A stretch of 64,000 nt of DNA, taken from NCBI RefSeq assembly GCF_018310535.1, contig NZ_CP074102.1:7936001-8000000 (forward strand), in the 5' to 3' direction. The stretch's first letter is position 1; each line of letters starts with the position of its first letter. The translations under genes and the position numbers were made by a program. Source of the DNA: Streptomyces mirabilis. GTDB lineage: Bacteria; Actinomycetota; Actinomycetes; Streptomycetales; Streptomycetaceae. Under the pieces are notes generated by a model. The model made no database searches. It saw only the letters and a program-made list of their open reading frames with translations, and had not been told where the DNA came from. Shown in pieces: positions 50,364 to 58,278 of the stretch.

Positions 50364-50602
50364 GTGCCGGCCGCGCGGCCGAAGCGGACGAGCACCGTGA
50401 CCACGCGTACCGCGAAGAGCGCGGTGGCCAGCAGTACCCCCGCGGTGATCAGGACCTTCTCGACGGGGAGCGGGAGATGGAAGAGCAGCGCGGGGCCGGA
50501 TACGGCGCCGAGCGCCAGGCCCGCCGCGAAGGTCGCGCTGAGGAGCGCGTACCCGATCTCGACCGTCATCGCGTCCCGCTGCTCCTGCGTGCGTCTCCCC
50601 AT
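50324..50602 (-). CDS. DUF6332 family small membrane protein
   Basis: 92 residues. A conserved polar N-terminus (MGRRTQEQRDAMTVEIGYAL) and two membrane helices (about 18-40 and 48-70) match DUF6332, a Streptomyces family of unknown role. ATG at 50602. The end overlaps the response-regulator gene convergently. Confidence 0.82.
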   Translation of the reverse strand: MGRRTQEQRDAMTVEIGYALLSATFAAGLALGAVSGPALLFHLPLPVEKVLITAGVLLATALFAVRVVTVLVRFGRAAGTHPSHPGRTNPDS

Positions 50603-50712
50603 GGTGCGAGTCTGTCACGACGGCGTGCCCGGCGGGCAAGGGGCTGCCTGCCGGGCGCGTCGGGTCGAAGTAGCGGGTCGACGCGGTGAGTTGAGGTCAC
50701 CGGCGAACCGGA

Positions 50713-52221
50713 TCAGTCGCCGATCGCCACCCGCTCATCGACGTCGTCCCGTACGGAGTCCTCCCGTACGGAGTCCGTCCCCGCGGACCGTGCGACCACG
50801 ACGGTCTGCCGCGGGCGCCGGGTCCGCAGCCCCGACAGCGTGATCAGCAGCCCCGCCACGGCGATCCCCGTCACCACGATCAGACCGGGCCGGTAGCTGT
50901 CGAGGACGGCCTGCGGCGAGGAACCCGCCGAGGAGTTCGCGGTCACGACGGCTGTCACCACGGCCAGGAAGAGGGCGCCGCCCACCTGGACGGAGGTGTT
51001 GAGCAGACCCGAGACCATGCCCTGCTCGTGGTCGTCGACACCGTTGGTGGCCTGGATGTTGAGCGAGGGGAAGATCAGCGCGCAGGCCGCGCCGATCAGC
51101 AGCATGGTCGGCAGGATCACGGCCGCGTACACCGGGTCGAGGCTGATGCGTAGGAACAACGCGTAGCCGACGACCATCAGCACGAAGCCGACCGCGATGA
51201 GCCGCGGGGTTCCGAAGCGGTCGACGACGGCGCCGACCTTCGTGGAGGAGAGCGCGACCAGCGCCCCGGCGGGCAGGAAGGCGAGCGCGGTGTGGAGGGC
51301 CGACCAGCCGAGCAGCGACTGCATGTACAGCGTCACCAGGAACTGGAATCCGACGTACGAGCCGAAGAATGCCATCGCGCCGAGCTGGGCGCGGATCTGA
51401 CTGCCGGAGCGGAGCACGCCGAGCCGGATCAGCGGCCCCGCCGAGCGCCGCTCGACACGGACGAAGGCGGTGAGCAGGACGGCCACGGCGAGGAAGGACA
51501 GGAGGGTACGGGTCGAGGCCCAGCCGACCTCTGGGGCCTGGACGACGGTGAACACCAGCAGCAGCATCGACGCCGTGCCGAGGACGGCGCCGGGGATGTC
51601 GTAGCCGTTGTGGTCCTTCTCGCGTTCGCTGCGCGGCAGGAGCTTCAGGCCGACGAGCAGGGCGAGCAGCGCGATGGGCGCGGGCAGCAGCATGGTCAGG
51701 CGCCAACTGGCCTCGGTGAGCAGGCCGGACAGCACGAGGCCCATCGAGAAGCCGGTGGCCGCGCAGGTGGTGTAGATCGACAGGGCGCGGTTGCGCAGGG
51801 GACCCTCGGCGAAGGTCGTGGTGATGATCGACAGGCCCGCCGGGGCGGTGAACGCCGCGCTCAGGCCCTTGATGAAGCGGCTGGCGATCAGCAGCGGGCC
51901 CGAGTCGACGAGCCCGCCGAGCAGCGAGGCGAGCGCGAAGATGCCCAGGGCCACCAGGAAGACCTGGCGGCGGCCCAGCAGGTCGGCGGTGCGGCCGCCG
52001 AGGAGGAGCAGTCCGCCGTAGCCCAGGATGTAGCCGCTGACGATCCATTGCAGCGTCGAGGTGGAGAGGTCCAGTTCGGAGCCGATGGACGGCAGGGCGA
52101 CGCCGACCATCGACACGTCGAGCGCGTCCAGGAACATCGCGGCGCAGAGCACCAGCAGGGTGCCCCACAGCCGCGGGGTCCAGCGTCCCTCGGTGGTGGG
52201 GGTGGTGAGCGGAGAGGTCAT
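50713..52221 (-). CDS. DHA2-type MFS multidrug exporter
   Basis: 502 residues with about 14 membrane helices. LDALDVSMVGVALPSIGSEL and WIVSGYILGYGGLLLLGGRT are the DHA2 opening; GGRTADLLGRRQVFL is the A-motif loop and TCAATGFSMGLVLSGLLTEA motif C of antiporters. It would export drugs or metabolites by proton antiport. ATG at 52221. Divergent from a MarR gene with clustered ATGCA motifs between them, a standard repressor-exporter pair. Confidence 0.93.
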   Translation of the reverse strand: MTSPLTTPTTEGRWTPRLWGTLLVLCAAMFLDALDVSMVGVALPSIGSELDLSTSTLQWIVSGYILGYGGLLLLGGRTADLLGRRQVFLVALGIFALASLLGGLVDSGPLLIASRFIKGLSAAFTAPAGLSIITTTFAEGPLRNRALSIYTTCAATGFSMGLVLSGLLTEASWRLTMLLPAPIALLALLVGLKLLPRSEREKDHNGYDIPGAVLGTASMLLLVFTVVQAPEVGWASTRTLLSFLAVAVLLTAFVRVERRSAGPLIRLGVLRSGSQIRAQLGAMAFFGSYVGFQFLVTLYMQSLLGWSALHTALAFLPAGALVALSSTKVGAVVDRFGTPRLIAVGFVLMVVGYALFLRISLDPVYAAVILPTMLLIGAACALIFPSLNIQATNGVDDHEQGMVSGLLNTSVQVGGALFLAVVTAVVTANSSAGSSPQAVLDSYRPGLIVVTGIAVAGLLITLSGLRTRRPRQTVVVARSAGTDSVREDSVRDDVDERVAIGD

Positions 52222-52235
52222 GCGGGAGACAGTAC

Positions 52236-52276
52236 ATGCACATGCATCGAATGCAAATGCATTTAATTCCGATGCA
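52236..52276. promoter_or_regulatory. ATGCA-cluster operator between exporter and MarR genes
   Basis: ATGCA occurs at 52236, 52242, 52251, 52257 and 52272. It forms two overlapping palindromes, TGCAT-CGA-ATGCA (52243-52255) and ATGCA-AA-TGCAT (52251-52262), adjacent to the exporter start codon. Confidence 0.6.
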
Positions 52277-52306
52277 ACAAACTCGATTCTTTGCTACGGT
52301 GCGACC

Positions 52307-52717
52307 ATGGCGGCGAAGAAGGCCGAGCAGGTGCTCGTGGACCAGTGGCGTGACATCCTCGCGGTGCATGCGCGCACCCTGTGCGAGCTCGACCGCGAGC
52401 TGCACCGACACGGCCTGGGCGCAAGCGACTTCGAGGTGCTGGACGTGCTGGCCGGGGGCACCGCGTCCGACGGTGACTGCTCCTACCGCGTCCAGGAGAT
52501 CTCCGACCGCGTCCATCTGAGCCAGAGCGCCCTGTCCCGGCTGATCGCCCGCCTGGAGAAGGACGGTCTCGTGACGCGCGGCATGTGCCCGGAGGACCGG
52601 CGGGGGGTGCGTGTGTGCCTCACTCCGAAGGGGCGAACGCTCCATGCCGAGGTGCTGCCGGTGCAGCGGGCGGTGCTGACGCGGATGCTGGCGGGCGGGA
52701 CGGCCACCGGCGACTGA
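52307..52717 (+). CDS. MarR-family transcriptional regulator
   Basis: 136 residues. VQEISDRVHLSQSALSRLIA is the recognition region and TRGMCPEDRRGVRVCLTPKG the wing; a redox-capable Cys sits in each of the wing strands. ATG at 52307 without a ribosome site; TACGGT ends seven bases upstream, so the mRNA may be leaderless. It probably represses the divergent exporter until an effector binds. Confidence 0.92.
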   Translation: MAAKKAEQVLVDQWRDILAVHARTLCELDRELHRHGLGASDFEVLDVLAGGTASDGDCSYRVQEISDRVHLSQSALSRLIARLEKDGLVTRGMCPEDRRGVRVCLTPKGRTLHAEVLPVQRAVLTRMLAGGTATGD

Positions 52718-52769
52718 CATCGCAGACCGCAGACCGCGCAGCCCCCGAACGCAGAATGCCACCGAACGC

Positions 52770-52788
52770 GGCCCGACCCGGTCGGGCC
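52770..52788. terminator. Hairpin between the MarR and mycothiol-enzyme genes
   Basis: GGCCCGA-CCCGG-TCGGGCC, 7-bp stem with 5-base loop between convergent genes. Confidence 0.5.
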
Positions 52789-52796
52789 CGGACGCC

Positions 52797-53540
52797 TCAG
52801 CCCCAGGTGATGCCGGACTTCTCCCGCCACAGCGCGGCGAGCGAGGCGTCACCGGTCATGTCCGGGAACGGCAGCCGGTTCCACAGCGCCAGATAGAGCC
52901 CTGCCGCGGGCCCCGCCATCTCGCAGTCGACGTCCCCGCCGGCCCCCGCGCCCCACTCGCTGACCGGCGGCTCGGGCGACAGCCGTACGGTCCACACCGC
53001 GTCCACGTCGGTTGCGCGCACCCGCAGCACGCGGGGTGTCGGGGTGCGCACCTCGCTTCTAGGGCGTCCGTGGAAGCCGCGCAGCAACTCGTCGATCCCG
53101 TCCACCGCGAAGGCCCGCGTCACCGTGCCCGGCGTCTCGCCGAGCGCCGACTGCGCGTCGACCCGGTGCACGGTCGTCTCGTGCGCCTGCCGTCGCGCCC
53201 AGAAGGCGAGCGGCGAGGGCGCGGGCAGAAAGCTCCAGCAGGCCAGGTCGGGCGGAGCGGCCGCGAGCGTGTCGACCAGGCGGCGGTGGCCGTCCCTGAA
53301 CCAGGCCAGCAGTTCGGCGGCGTCCAGCTCCGGCAGGCCGCCGTCCGGGTGATACGCGGCGTACCCCTCGGCGACGAACGCCGTCGCCCACCGGTGCACC
53401 ATGCCCGTGTGCCGCACCAGGTCCCGCACCTGCCACCCCGGGCAGGTCGCCACCTTGGCGTCGGGCCCCGCCTGCTCGGCCGCCGCGGCGAGCGACCGGC
53501 CCTCCTGGTCCAGGGTCTCCACGAACTCCGGAATCTCCAT
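52797..53540 (-). CDS. Maleylpyruvate isomerase-family mycothiol-dependent enzyme
   Basis: 247 residues. VATCPGWQVRDLVRHTGMVH then ARRQAHETTVHRVDAQSALG are the metal-site motifs of the DinB-like mycothiol-dependent (TIGR03083-type) family, with three His ligands; a C-terminal beta domain follows. It probably handles a thiol-linked substrate. ATG at 53540. Monocistronic. Confidence 0.88.
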   Translation of the reverse strand: MEIPEFVETLDQEGRSLAAAAEQAGPDAKVATCPGWQVRDLVRHTGMVHRWATAFVAEGYAAYHPDGGLPELDAAELLAWFRDGHRRLVDTLAAAPPDLACWSFLPAPSPLAFWARRQAHETTVHRVDAQSALGETPGTVTRAFAVDGIDELLRGFHGRPRSEVRTPTPRVLRVRATDVDAVWTVRLSPEPPVSEWGAGAGGDVDCEMAGPAAGLYLALWNRLPFPDMTGDASLAALWREKSGITWG

Positions 53541-53910
53541 GCGGCGAGTGTGCCGGACGGAGTGGGCTCCGGGGGCCGCGGACGCGTATCGCGTCACACC
53601 GTGGCCCGTCATCCCGCCGGCGGCGGGAAATGAGAAGCCCCGGCTGGACGGGGGAGACCAGCCGGGGCGGCATGTGGTGGCCGACGGAGGGCGGTCGCCT
53701 CGCGGCGGAACGCTCCATGGGGCTTCAGCCGGACGATCGTCCCCATGGGCTGTAGGTGAGACCCGGGGACACTGTCCCCTCCGCAGCCACGTACTGATCA
53801 ACGGCCGATCCCCCTGGGTTGTTCCCGCCCGATCCCGTCGCCCGCTGTGAGGTGGGGCACGCCCGCCTGGTCCGCGGGGGCATCCGTCAGGGCCCGGGGG
53901 CGACGAGTCG
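53541..53910. other. 370-bp hairpin-rich intergenic region
   Basis: No credible ORF. It holds three perfect inverted repeats: 53637-53668, 53715-53722/53741-53748 (CCATGGGG/CCCCATGG) and 53765-53779 (GGGGACA-C-TGTCCCC). It is either a long 3' UTR of the MFS gene or encodes a structured small RNA. Confidence 0.5.
53637..53668 (-). terminator. Rho-independent terminator, minus strand
   Basis: Perfect 11-bp stem GCCCCGGCTGG / CCAGCCGGGGC with a 10-base loop. Read on the minus strand, it is followed by TTCTCATTT, a U-rich tail unusual for this GC content. Confidence 0.75.
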
Positions 53911-55116
53911 TCAGCTCACGGCCGCCCGGCGCGTCCCGAACCCGATGAGCGCGGCCAGCGCCGCCAGTACCGTCACGCTGGTGAGGGCGATGGGCAGCGA
54001 GAACCAGTCGGCCATGAACCCGATCGCGGGCGGTCCCAGGAGCATGCCGCCGTAGCCGAGCGTCGAGGCGATGGCGACACCGCCGGGGCCGGCGAGGGAG
54101 CCCGCGCGTTCGACGGCGACGGGGAAGATGTTGGCGAGTCCGAGCCCTGTGATCGCGAAGCCGAGCAGGGCCGCCCACACGGAGGGGGCGAGCGCGCCGA
54201 GCAGCATGCCGGTGGCGGCGGTGGCGCCGCCGCCCACCAGCGTCCGTGTGCGGCCCAGCCGTTCCAGCAGCGTCGTACCGCCGGCCCGGCCGATGGTCAT
54301 GGCGAGGGCGAAGCAGGAGTAGCCGGCGGCCGCGACGCCCGGGTGGGCCCGCAGGTCCTGTTCCAGGTGGAGGGCTCCCCAGTCGGCCAGGGCGCCCTCG
54401 CCGTACGCGGTGCACAGGGCGATCAGGCCGAAGACGAACACCAGCCCGCGGGTGCGCGCGTCGAGGCGACGCGGGGCGCGCTCCTGGTGCGACTGTCCGC
54501 GCTCCGGGGGCGCCGGAGGCTCGTGGCTCAGCAGGGTGCGTCCGGCGAGGGCGGTCACCAGCAGGCCGATCACGGTGAGCGCGAGCAGGTGCCGGGTGGG
54601 GGACAGGGAACCCGCCACCAGTGCGCCGAGCCCCGCGCCGATCATGCCGCCCAGGCTGAACGCCGCGTGGAAACTCGGCATGACCGGCCGCCGCAGCGCG
54701 GCCACCAGGTCGACGGCGGCACTGTTCATGGCGACGTTGATACCGCCGTACGCGGCTCCGAACACCAGCAGTACCAGCCCCAGCGCGACCACCGAGTGCG
54801 TCAGCGGGGGCAGGGCCACGCTCAGCGCCAGCAGGATGCCGCAGACAACGGTCACCGGATGGCTGCCGAAGCGGCGGCACAGCCGGCCGGTGAGCGTCAT
54901 CGTGATCACCGCTCCGGCGGAGACGCCGAGCAGCGCGAGTCCCAGGGTGCTCGCCGAGGCGCCGGTCTGCTCCTTGATGGCCGGGATGCGGACGACCCAG
55001 CCCGCGAAGACGAAGCCGTCGAGGGCGAAGAAGGCGGTGATGGCGATACGCAGGCGGGTGAGGTCGTCGGGGCCCCGCACGGCACTGTGCGACCGGGTTT
55101 TGTTTATTAGCGGCAC
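53911..55116 (-). CDS. MFS transporter
   Basis: 401 residues with 12 membrane helices. RIAITAFFALDGFVFAGWVV opens it; LTGRLCRRFGSHPV is the A-motif loop, and FGAAYGGINVAMNSAAVDL resembles the fucose/sugar-like or YbjJ branch of the superfamily. A His/Arg-rich central loop joins the halves. Substrate unknown. GTG at 55116 is chosen because it precedes the first helix by a suitable distance; the ribosome site is weak. Confidence 0.87.
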   Translation of the reverse strand: MPLINKTRSHSAVRGPDDLTRLRIAITAFFALDGFVFAGWVVRIPAIKEQTGASASTLGLALLGVSAGAVITMTLTGRLCRRFGSHPVTVVCGILLALSVALPPLTHSVVALGLVLLVFGAAYGGINVAMNSAAVDLVAALRRPVMPSFHAAFSLGGMIGAGLGALVAGSLSPTRHLLALTVIGLLVTALAGRTLLSHEPPAPPERGQSHQERAPRRLDARTRGLVFVFGLIALCTAYGEGALADWGALHLEQDLRAHPGVAAAGYSCFALAMTIGRAGGTTLLERLGRTRTLVGGGATAATGMLLGALAPSVWAALLGFAITGLGLANIFPVAVERAGSLAGPGGVAIASTLGYGGMLLGPPAIGFMADWFSLPIALTSVTVLAALAALIGFGTRRAAVS

Positions 55117-55606
55117 AAAGTCAGCGTAGGTGGCGGGCGGGGGCGGGGCAAGGTGCCTGTCGCGCCGAGCCGGTGATCGCGGCGGGATCACGGTGTTCCA
55201 CTGAGGCGACGAGGTCTGCGCCGGGGTGCGGCGCGCGGCGTCGCTCGGCCGGGCGGACGGGATGCCACCGGGCCTCTCCCACGACGGCTGCCACCCCCTG
55301 CGGCGCCTCATGCGCCGGGTGAACGACGAGTGGATCGGCCTCCGATCCGCGGTGGGGACCCGGGCACCGGACGGCCTGGTGGGGACCGGGCAAGCCAATT
55401 CCCACTCTTCCGTTACGACAGACACCCTTGACAGCTTGCGTACTGATTCGCGACGTTTGAGCCTCGCGGAACAGTTCGAGACGCGTCATGGGGGAATGGG
55501 GGGCGGTCGGCCGTGCGATCGATGAACAACGATCCTCACGCCTTAGGGGTCCGCGCTGCGAACGGTACGTCCCTCGCGGAGCCCGCGGAAGGGCGGTTGA
55601 TCTGAG
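55117..55606. other. 490-bp region without a confident gene
   Basis: A 99-codon plus-strand frame (55226-55525) is open but has no ribosome site or motif. TTGACA at about 55428 has no good -10 partner. No hairpin or repeat of note is seen. Confidence 0.5.
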
Positions 55607-56722
55607 GTGGAGATCACGATCCACAGACCGGAGGAGCTGAGCAGTTCGCTCCTCCTGGCCTGGCACCGGGTGATGGACGAGTCGCCCGACTACGCCAACC
55701 CGTTCCTGGCCCCGGAGTTCGCGACGGGGATCGACAGGTTCCGAGGCGGGGCGCACGTGGCCGTCCTCCACGAGAGAGGGGAGCCCGTCGGCTTCTTCCC
55801 GTACGAGCGGAACTCCCTGGGCGTCGGCCGGGCCATCGGTCTCGGTCTCTCCGACTGCCAGGCCCTGGTGCACCGCCCCGGGGTCACCTGGGACACGCAG
55901 GAACTGCTGCGGGCCTGCGGGCTGTCCGTCTTCGAGTTCGACCACCTCGTCGAGGAGCAGAAACCCTTCGGCAGACATGTCACCGGGACGTTCGCCTCAC
56001 CGGCGATAGATCTGAAGGTCGGCGAGGGCACCTACGCCGAGTGGCTGCGCGGCGCCTACCCGGGACTGGCCAAGACGACGCTGAAGAAGGAACGCCGCCT
56101 GGGACGCGACCTGGGCGAGATGCGGTTCGTCTACGACGAGCGCGACCCGCGGGTGCTGCGCACCCTCATGCGCTGGAAGTCCGCCCAGTACCGCAGGACG
56201 GGACGGATGGACCGGTTCGCGCGGCCCTGGATCGTGGACCTGGTGGACCATCTCTTCCGGGTCCGCGAGGAGCACTTCAACGGCGTGCTGTCCGTGGTGT
56301 ACGCCGGCGACCGGCCGGTGGCCGCACACTTCGGACCGACCTCACGCACGCTGTTCGCGGCCTGGTTCACCGCGTACGACCCCGAACTCCGCTACTACTC
56401 GCCCGGGTTGATCATGCACCTCCGGATGGCCGAGGCCGCCGGGCGGGAGGGCGTGCGGCTCATGGACCTGGGCCGTGGCGACAAGGAGTGGAAGGACTGG
56501 CTCAAGACCCGGGAGCTGCGCGTGGGCGAAGGGTTCGCCACCCGCCCCCATCCGATGGCGACGGCGCACCGGCTCTGGCGCAGGCCGGTGCGGGGCCTGC
56601 GCAACACGGTCCTGGCCCATCCCAGGTTGCGCGATCCGGCCGACCGGCTGCTGAAGACGGTCGGCACGCTGCGCACCTCGGGCCGGCCGGACTCCGGTGC
56701 GGCGGGTCCCCGCGCCCGCTGA
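55607..56722 (+). CDS. CelD/BcsL-type GNAT acetyltransferase-like protein
   Basis: 371 residues. The C-terminal half has GVLSVVYAGDRPVAAHFG, FTAYDPELRYYSPGLIMHL and RLMDLGRGDKEWKDWLKTRE, the pattern of the double-GNAT 'CelD/BcsL' family linked to polysaccharide acylation. No membrane segment. GTG at 55607; GGAAGG is rather far upstream. The C-terminal tail is Arg/Gly-rich. No polysaccharide genes are adjacent, so the role is uncertain. Confidence 0.84.
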   Translation: MEITIHRPEELSSSLLLAWHRVMDESPDYANPFLAPEFATGIDRFRGGAHVAVLHERGEPVGFFPYERNSLGVGRAIGLGLSDCQALVHRPGVTWDTQELLRACGLSVFEFDHLVEEQKPFGRHVTGTFASPAIDLKVGEGTYAEWLRGAYPGLAKTTLKKERRLGRDLGEMRFVYDERDPRVLRTLMRWKSAQYRRTGRMDRFARPWIVDLVDHLFRVREEHFNGVLSVVYAGDRPVAAHFGPTSRTLFAAWFTAYDPELRYYSPGLIMHLRMAEAAGREGVRLMDLGRGDKEWKDWLKTRELRVGEGFATRPHPMATAHRLWRRPVRGLRNTVLAHPRLRDPADRLLKTVGTLRTSGRPDSGAAGPRAR

Positions 56723-56973
56723 GCCGCCTTCTCCACCGACGGTCCGGGTGGCCGTGCGGCATCGGTGGCATCGGTGGGCGCGTCCACCCGGAGGGTTTCC
56801 GGGTGGTGTCGCGTGGCACGGAGTGGCATGGACGGCGTGGTGGGTAGTCTCGCGCTCCGACCGGCGCCACCGCTCCGAGCGGACCCAGGAGAAGACCCAT
56901 CACCGAGCCGAAGCCCGCACAGGCGGAGCCTGCCCCGGGAGACCGGCCCCGGGAGGCCGACCAGCTCAGGGAC

Positions 56974-58278
56974 ATGCTGCGGCAGCCCGCGTACCGGCGG
57001 ACGTTGCTGTTCTGCGGCCTGATCGGGATCCCGGTGTCGCTGGTCGCGTTCTGGTTCCTCGTCCTGCTGCACGAGCTGGAACACCTGATCTGGGTGGACT
57101 GGCCGCACCATCTCGGGTGGTCGAATCCGTCGTGGTGGTGGCCGTTGCCCCTGGCTCTGGTGTCGGGTGCGGTCGTTGCTCTGGTCGTCCTGCGGTTTCC
57201 CGGCGGGGGCGGGCACATCCCGGCGGGGGGCCTGCAGGCCGGAGGTGCGTCGAAGGCAGCCGTTCCCGGCGTGGTCCTCGCCGCGCTGGCCGGCCTGCCG
57301 CTGGGAGCCGTGCTCGGGCCCGAGGCGCCCCTGATCGCCCTGGGCGGCGGTCTGGCGCTGATGTTCCGGGATCTCGTACGCGTTCCCGCGACCGAGGCGA
57401 ACACGGCGTTGCTCGGTGCCGCGGGCGCCGCGTCGGCCATCTCCGTGATCTTCGGAAGTCCGCTGGTGGCGGCCGTGCTCCTGATGGAGGTGTCCGGAGT
57501 GGGCGGGCCGCAGCTGTTCGCGGTGATGCTCCCCGTCCTGCTGGCCGGCGGAATCGGCGCCATCGTGTTCACCGGCTTCGGCGACTGGACCGGACTGAAG
57601 ACGGGGAGCCTGGAGATCGGACTGCCCGCGCCCTCCGTCCTCGACGCCGGGGACGTGGTGTGGTCGGTGCTCATGGCGGTCGTCATCGGGGCGGCCATCC
57701 ACTGGATCATCGCGGGCGGACGGATCGCGGCGCGCCTCGTGGTCGCGCGTCCGTTGCGCAACACGGTGCTCTGCGCACTCGGCGCGGCCGTCTGCGCGGC
57801 GCTCTACGCGGTCCTCACCGGCCGTTCGCCGTCCGACGTCGCCCTGTCGGGCCAGTCCATCCTGGGGCAGCTCGCCACCGACCCGCACGCCTGGTCGGTC
57901 GGCAGCCTGGTGGCGGTCCTGGTGTTCAAGGGCGTCGCGTACGCGCTCTGCCTGGGAAGCCTGCGCGGCGGTCCGGTCTTTCCCGCGCTGTTCCTGGGCG
58001 GCGCGATGGGCGCCCTGCTCGCGCCGCTGCCGGGGCTCGGCGTCGTGCCGGGCGTGGCGGCGGGCATGGCGGCCTCGTCCGCCGCCGCGCTCCGGCTGCC
58101 GGTCAGCTGTGTGGTGCTCGTCGTGCTGATGGTGGGCAACTCGGGAACGGTGCCGGTGATCGTGCTCGCCGCCGTGGTGTCCTTCGTGACCACCGAACTG
58201 CTGCCGCAGGGGCCGGGAGTCCCGGCGTTCAGCGATGGAGCGCGTCGAGCGCCTCGTCCAGCGTCGTCGCGGCCATGA
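56974..58278 (+). CDS. CLC-family chloride channel/transporter
   Basis: 434 residues from the first canonical start, with about ten helices. LGPEAPLIALGGGLAL is the CLC gating motif with its Glu (GxEAP), and LRGGPVFPALFLGGAMG the second pore motif. The ATG at 56974 has only a weak, too-close site. AGGAGA followed by an ATC codon lies at 56887-56901; translation from ATC at 56899 would add 25 residues (ITEPKPAQAEPAPGDRPREA...). No ATG, GTG, TTG or CTG occurs between the upstream stop at 56845 and 56974. The 3' end overlaps the convergent GH15 gene by 50 bp. Confidence 0.87.
   Translation: MLRQPAYRRTLLFCGLIGIPVSLVAFWFLVLLHELEHLIWVDWPHHLGWSNPSWWWPLPLALVSGAVVALVVLRFPGGGGHIPAGGLQAGGASKAAVPGVVLAALAGLPLGAVLGPEAPLIALGGGLALMFRDLVRVPATEANTALLGAAGAASAISVIFGSPLVAAVLLMEVSGVGGPQLFAVMLPVLLAGGIGAIVFTGFGDWTGLKTGSLEIGLPAPSVLDAGDVVWSVLMAVVIGAAIHWIIAGGRIAARLVVARPLRNTVLCALGAAVCAALYAVLTGRSPSDVALSGQSILGQLATDPHAWSVGSLVAVLVFKGVAYALCLGSLRGGPVFPALFLGGAMGALLAPLPGLGVVPGVAAGMAASSAAALRLPVSCVVLVVLMVGNSGTVPVIVLAAVVSFVTTELLPQGPGVPAFSDGARRAPRPASSRP

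Noticed and set aside
53637..53830. Firm call of a 6C RNA
   Set aside because: One hairpin loop is C-rich on the minus strand, but only five C's are seen and the second canonical C-loop hairpin is not evident; kept as an unassigned structured region.
55226..55525. 99-codon plus-strand ORF
   Set aside because: No ribosome site, no family motif and a composition like intergenic DNA.
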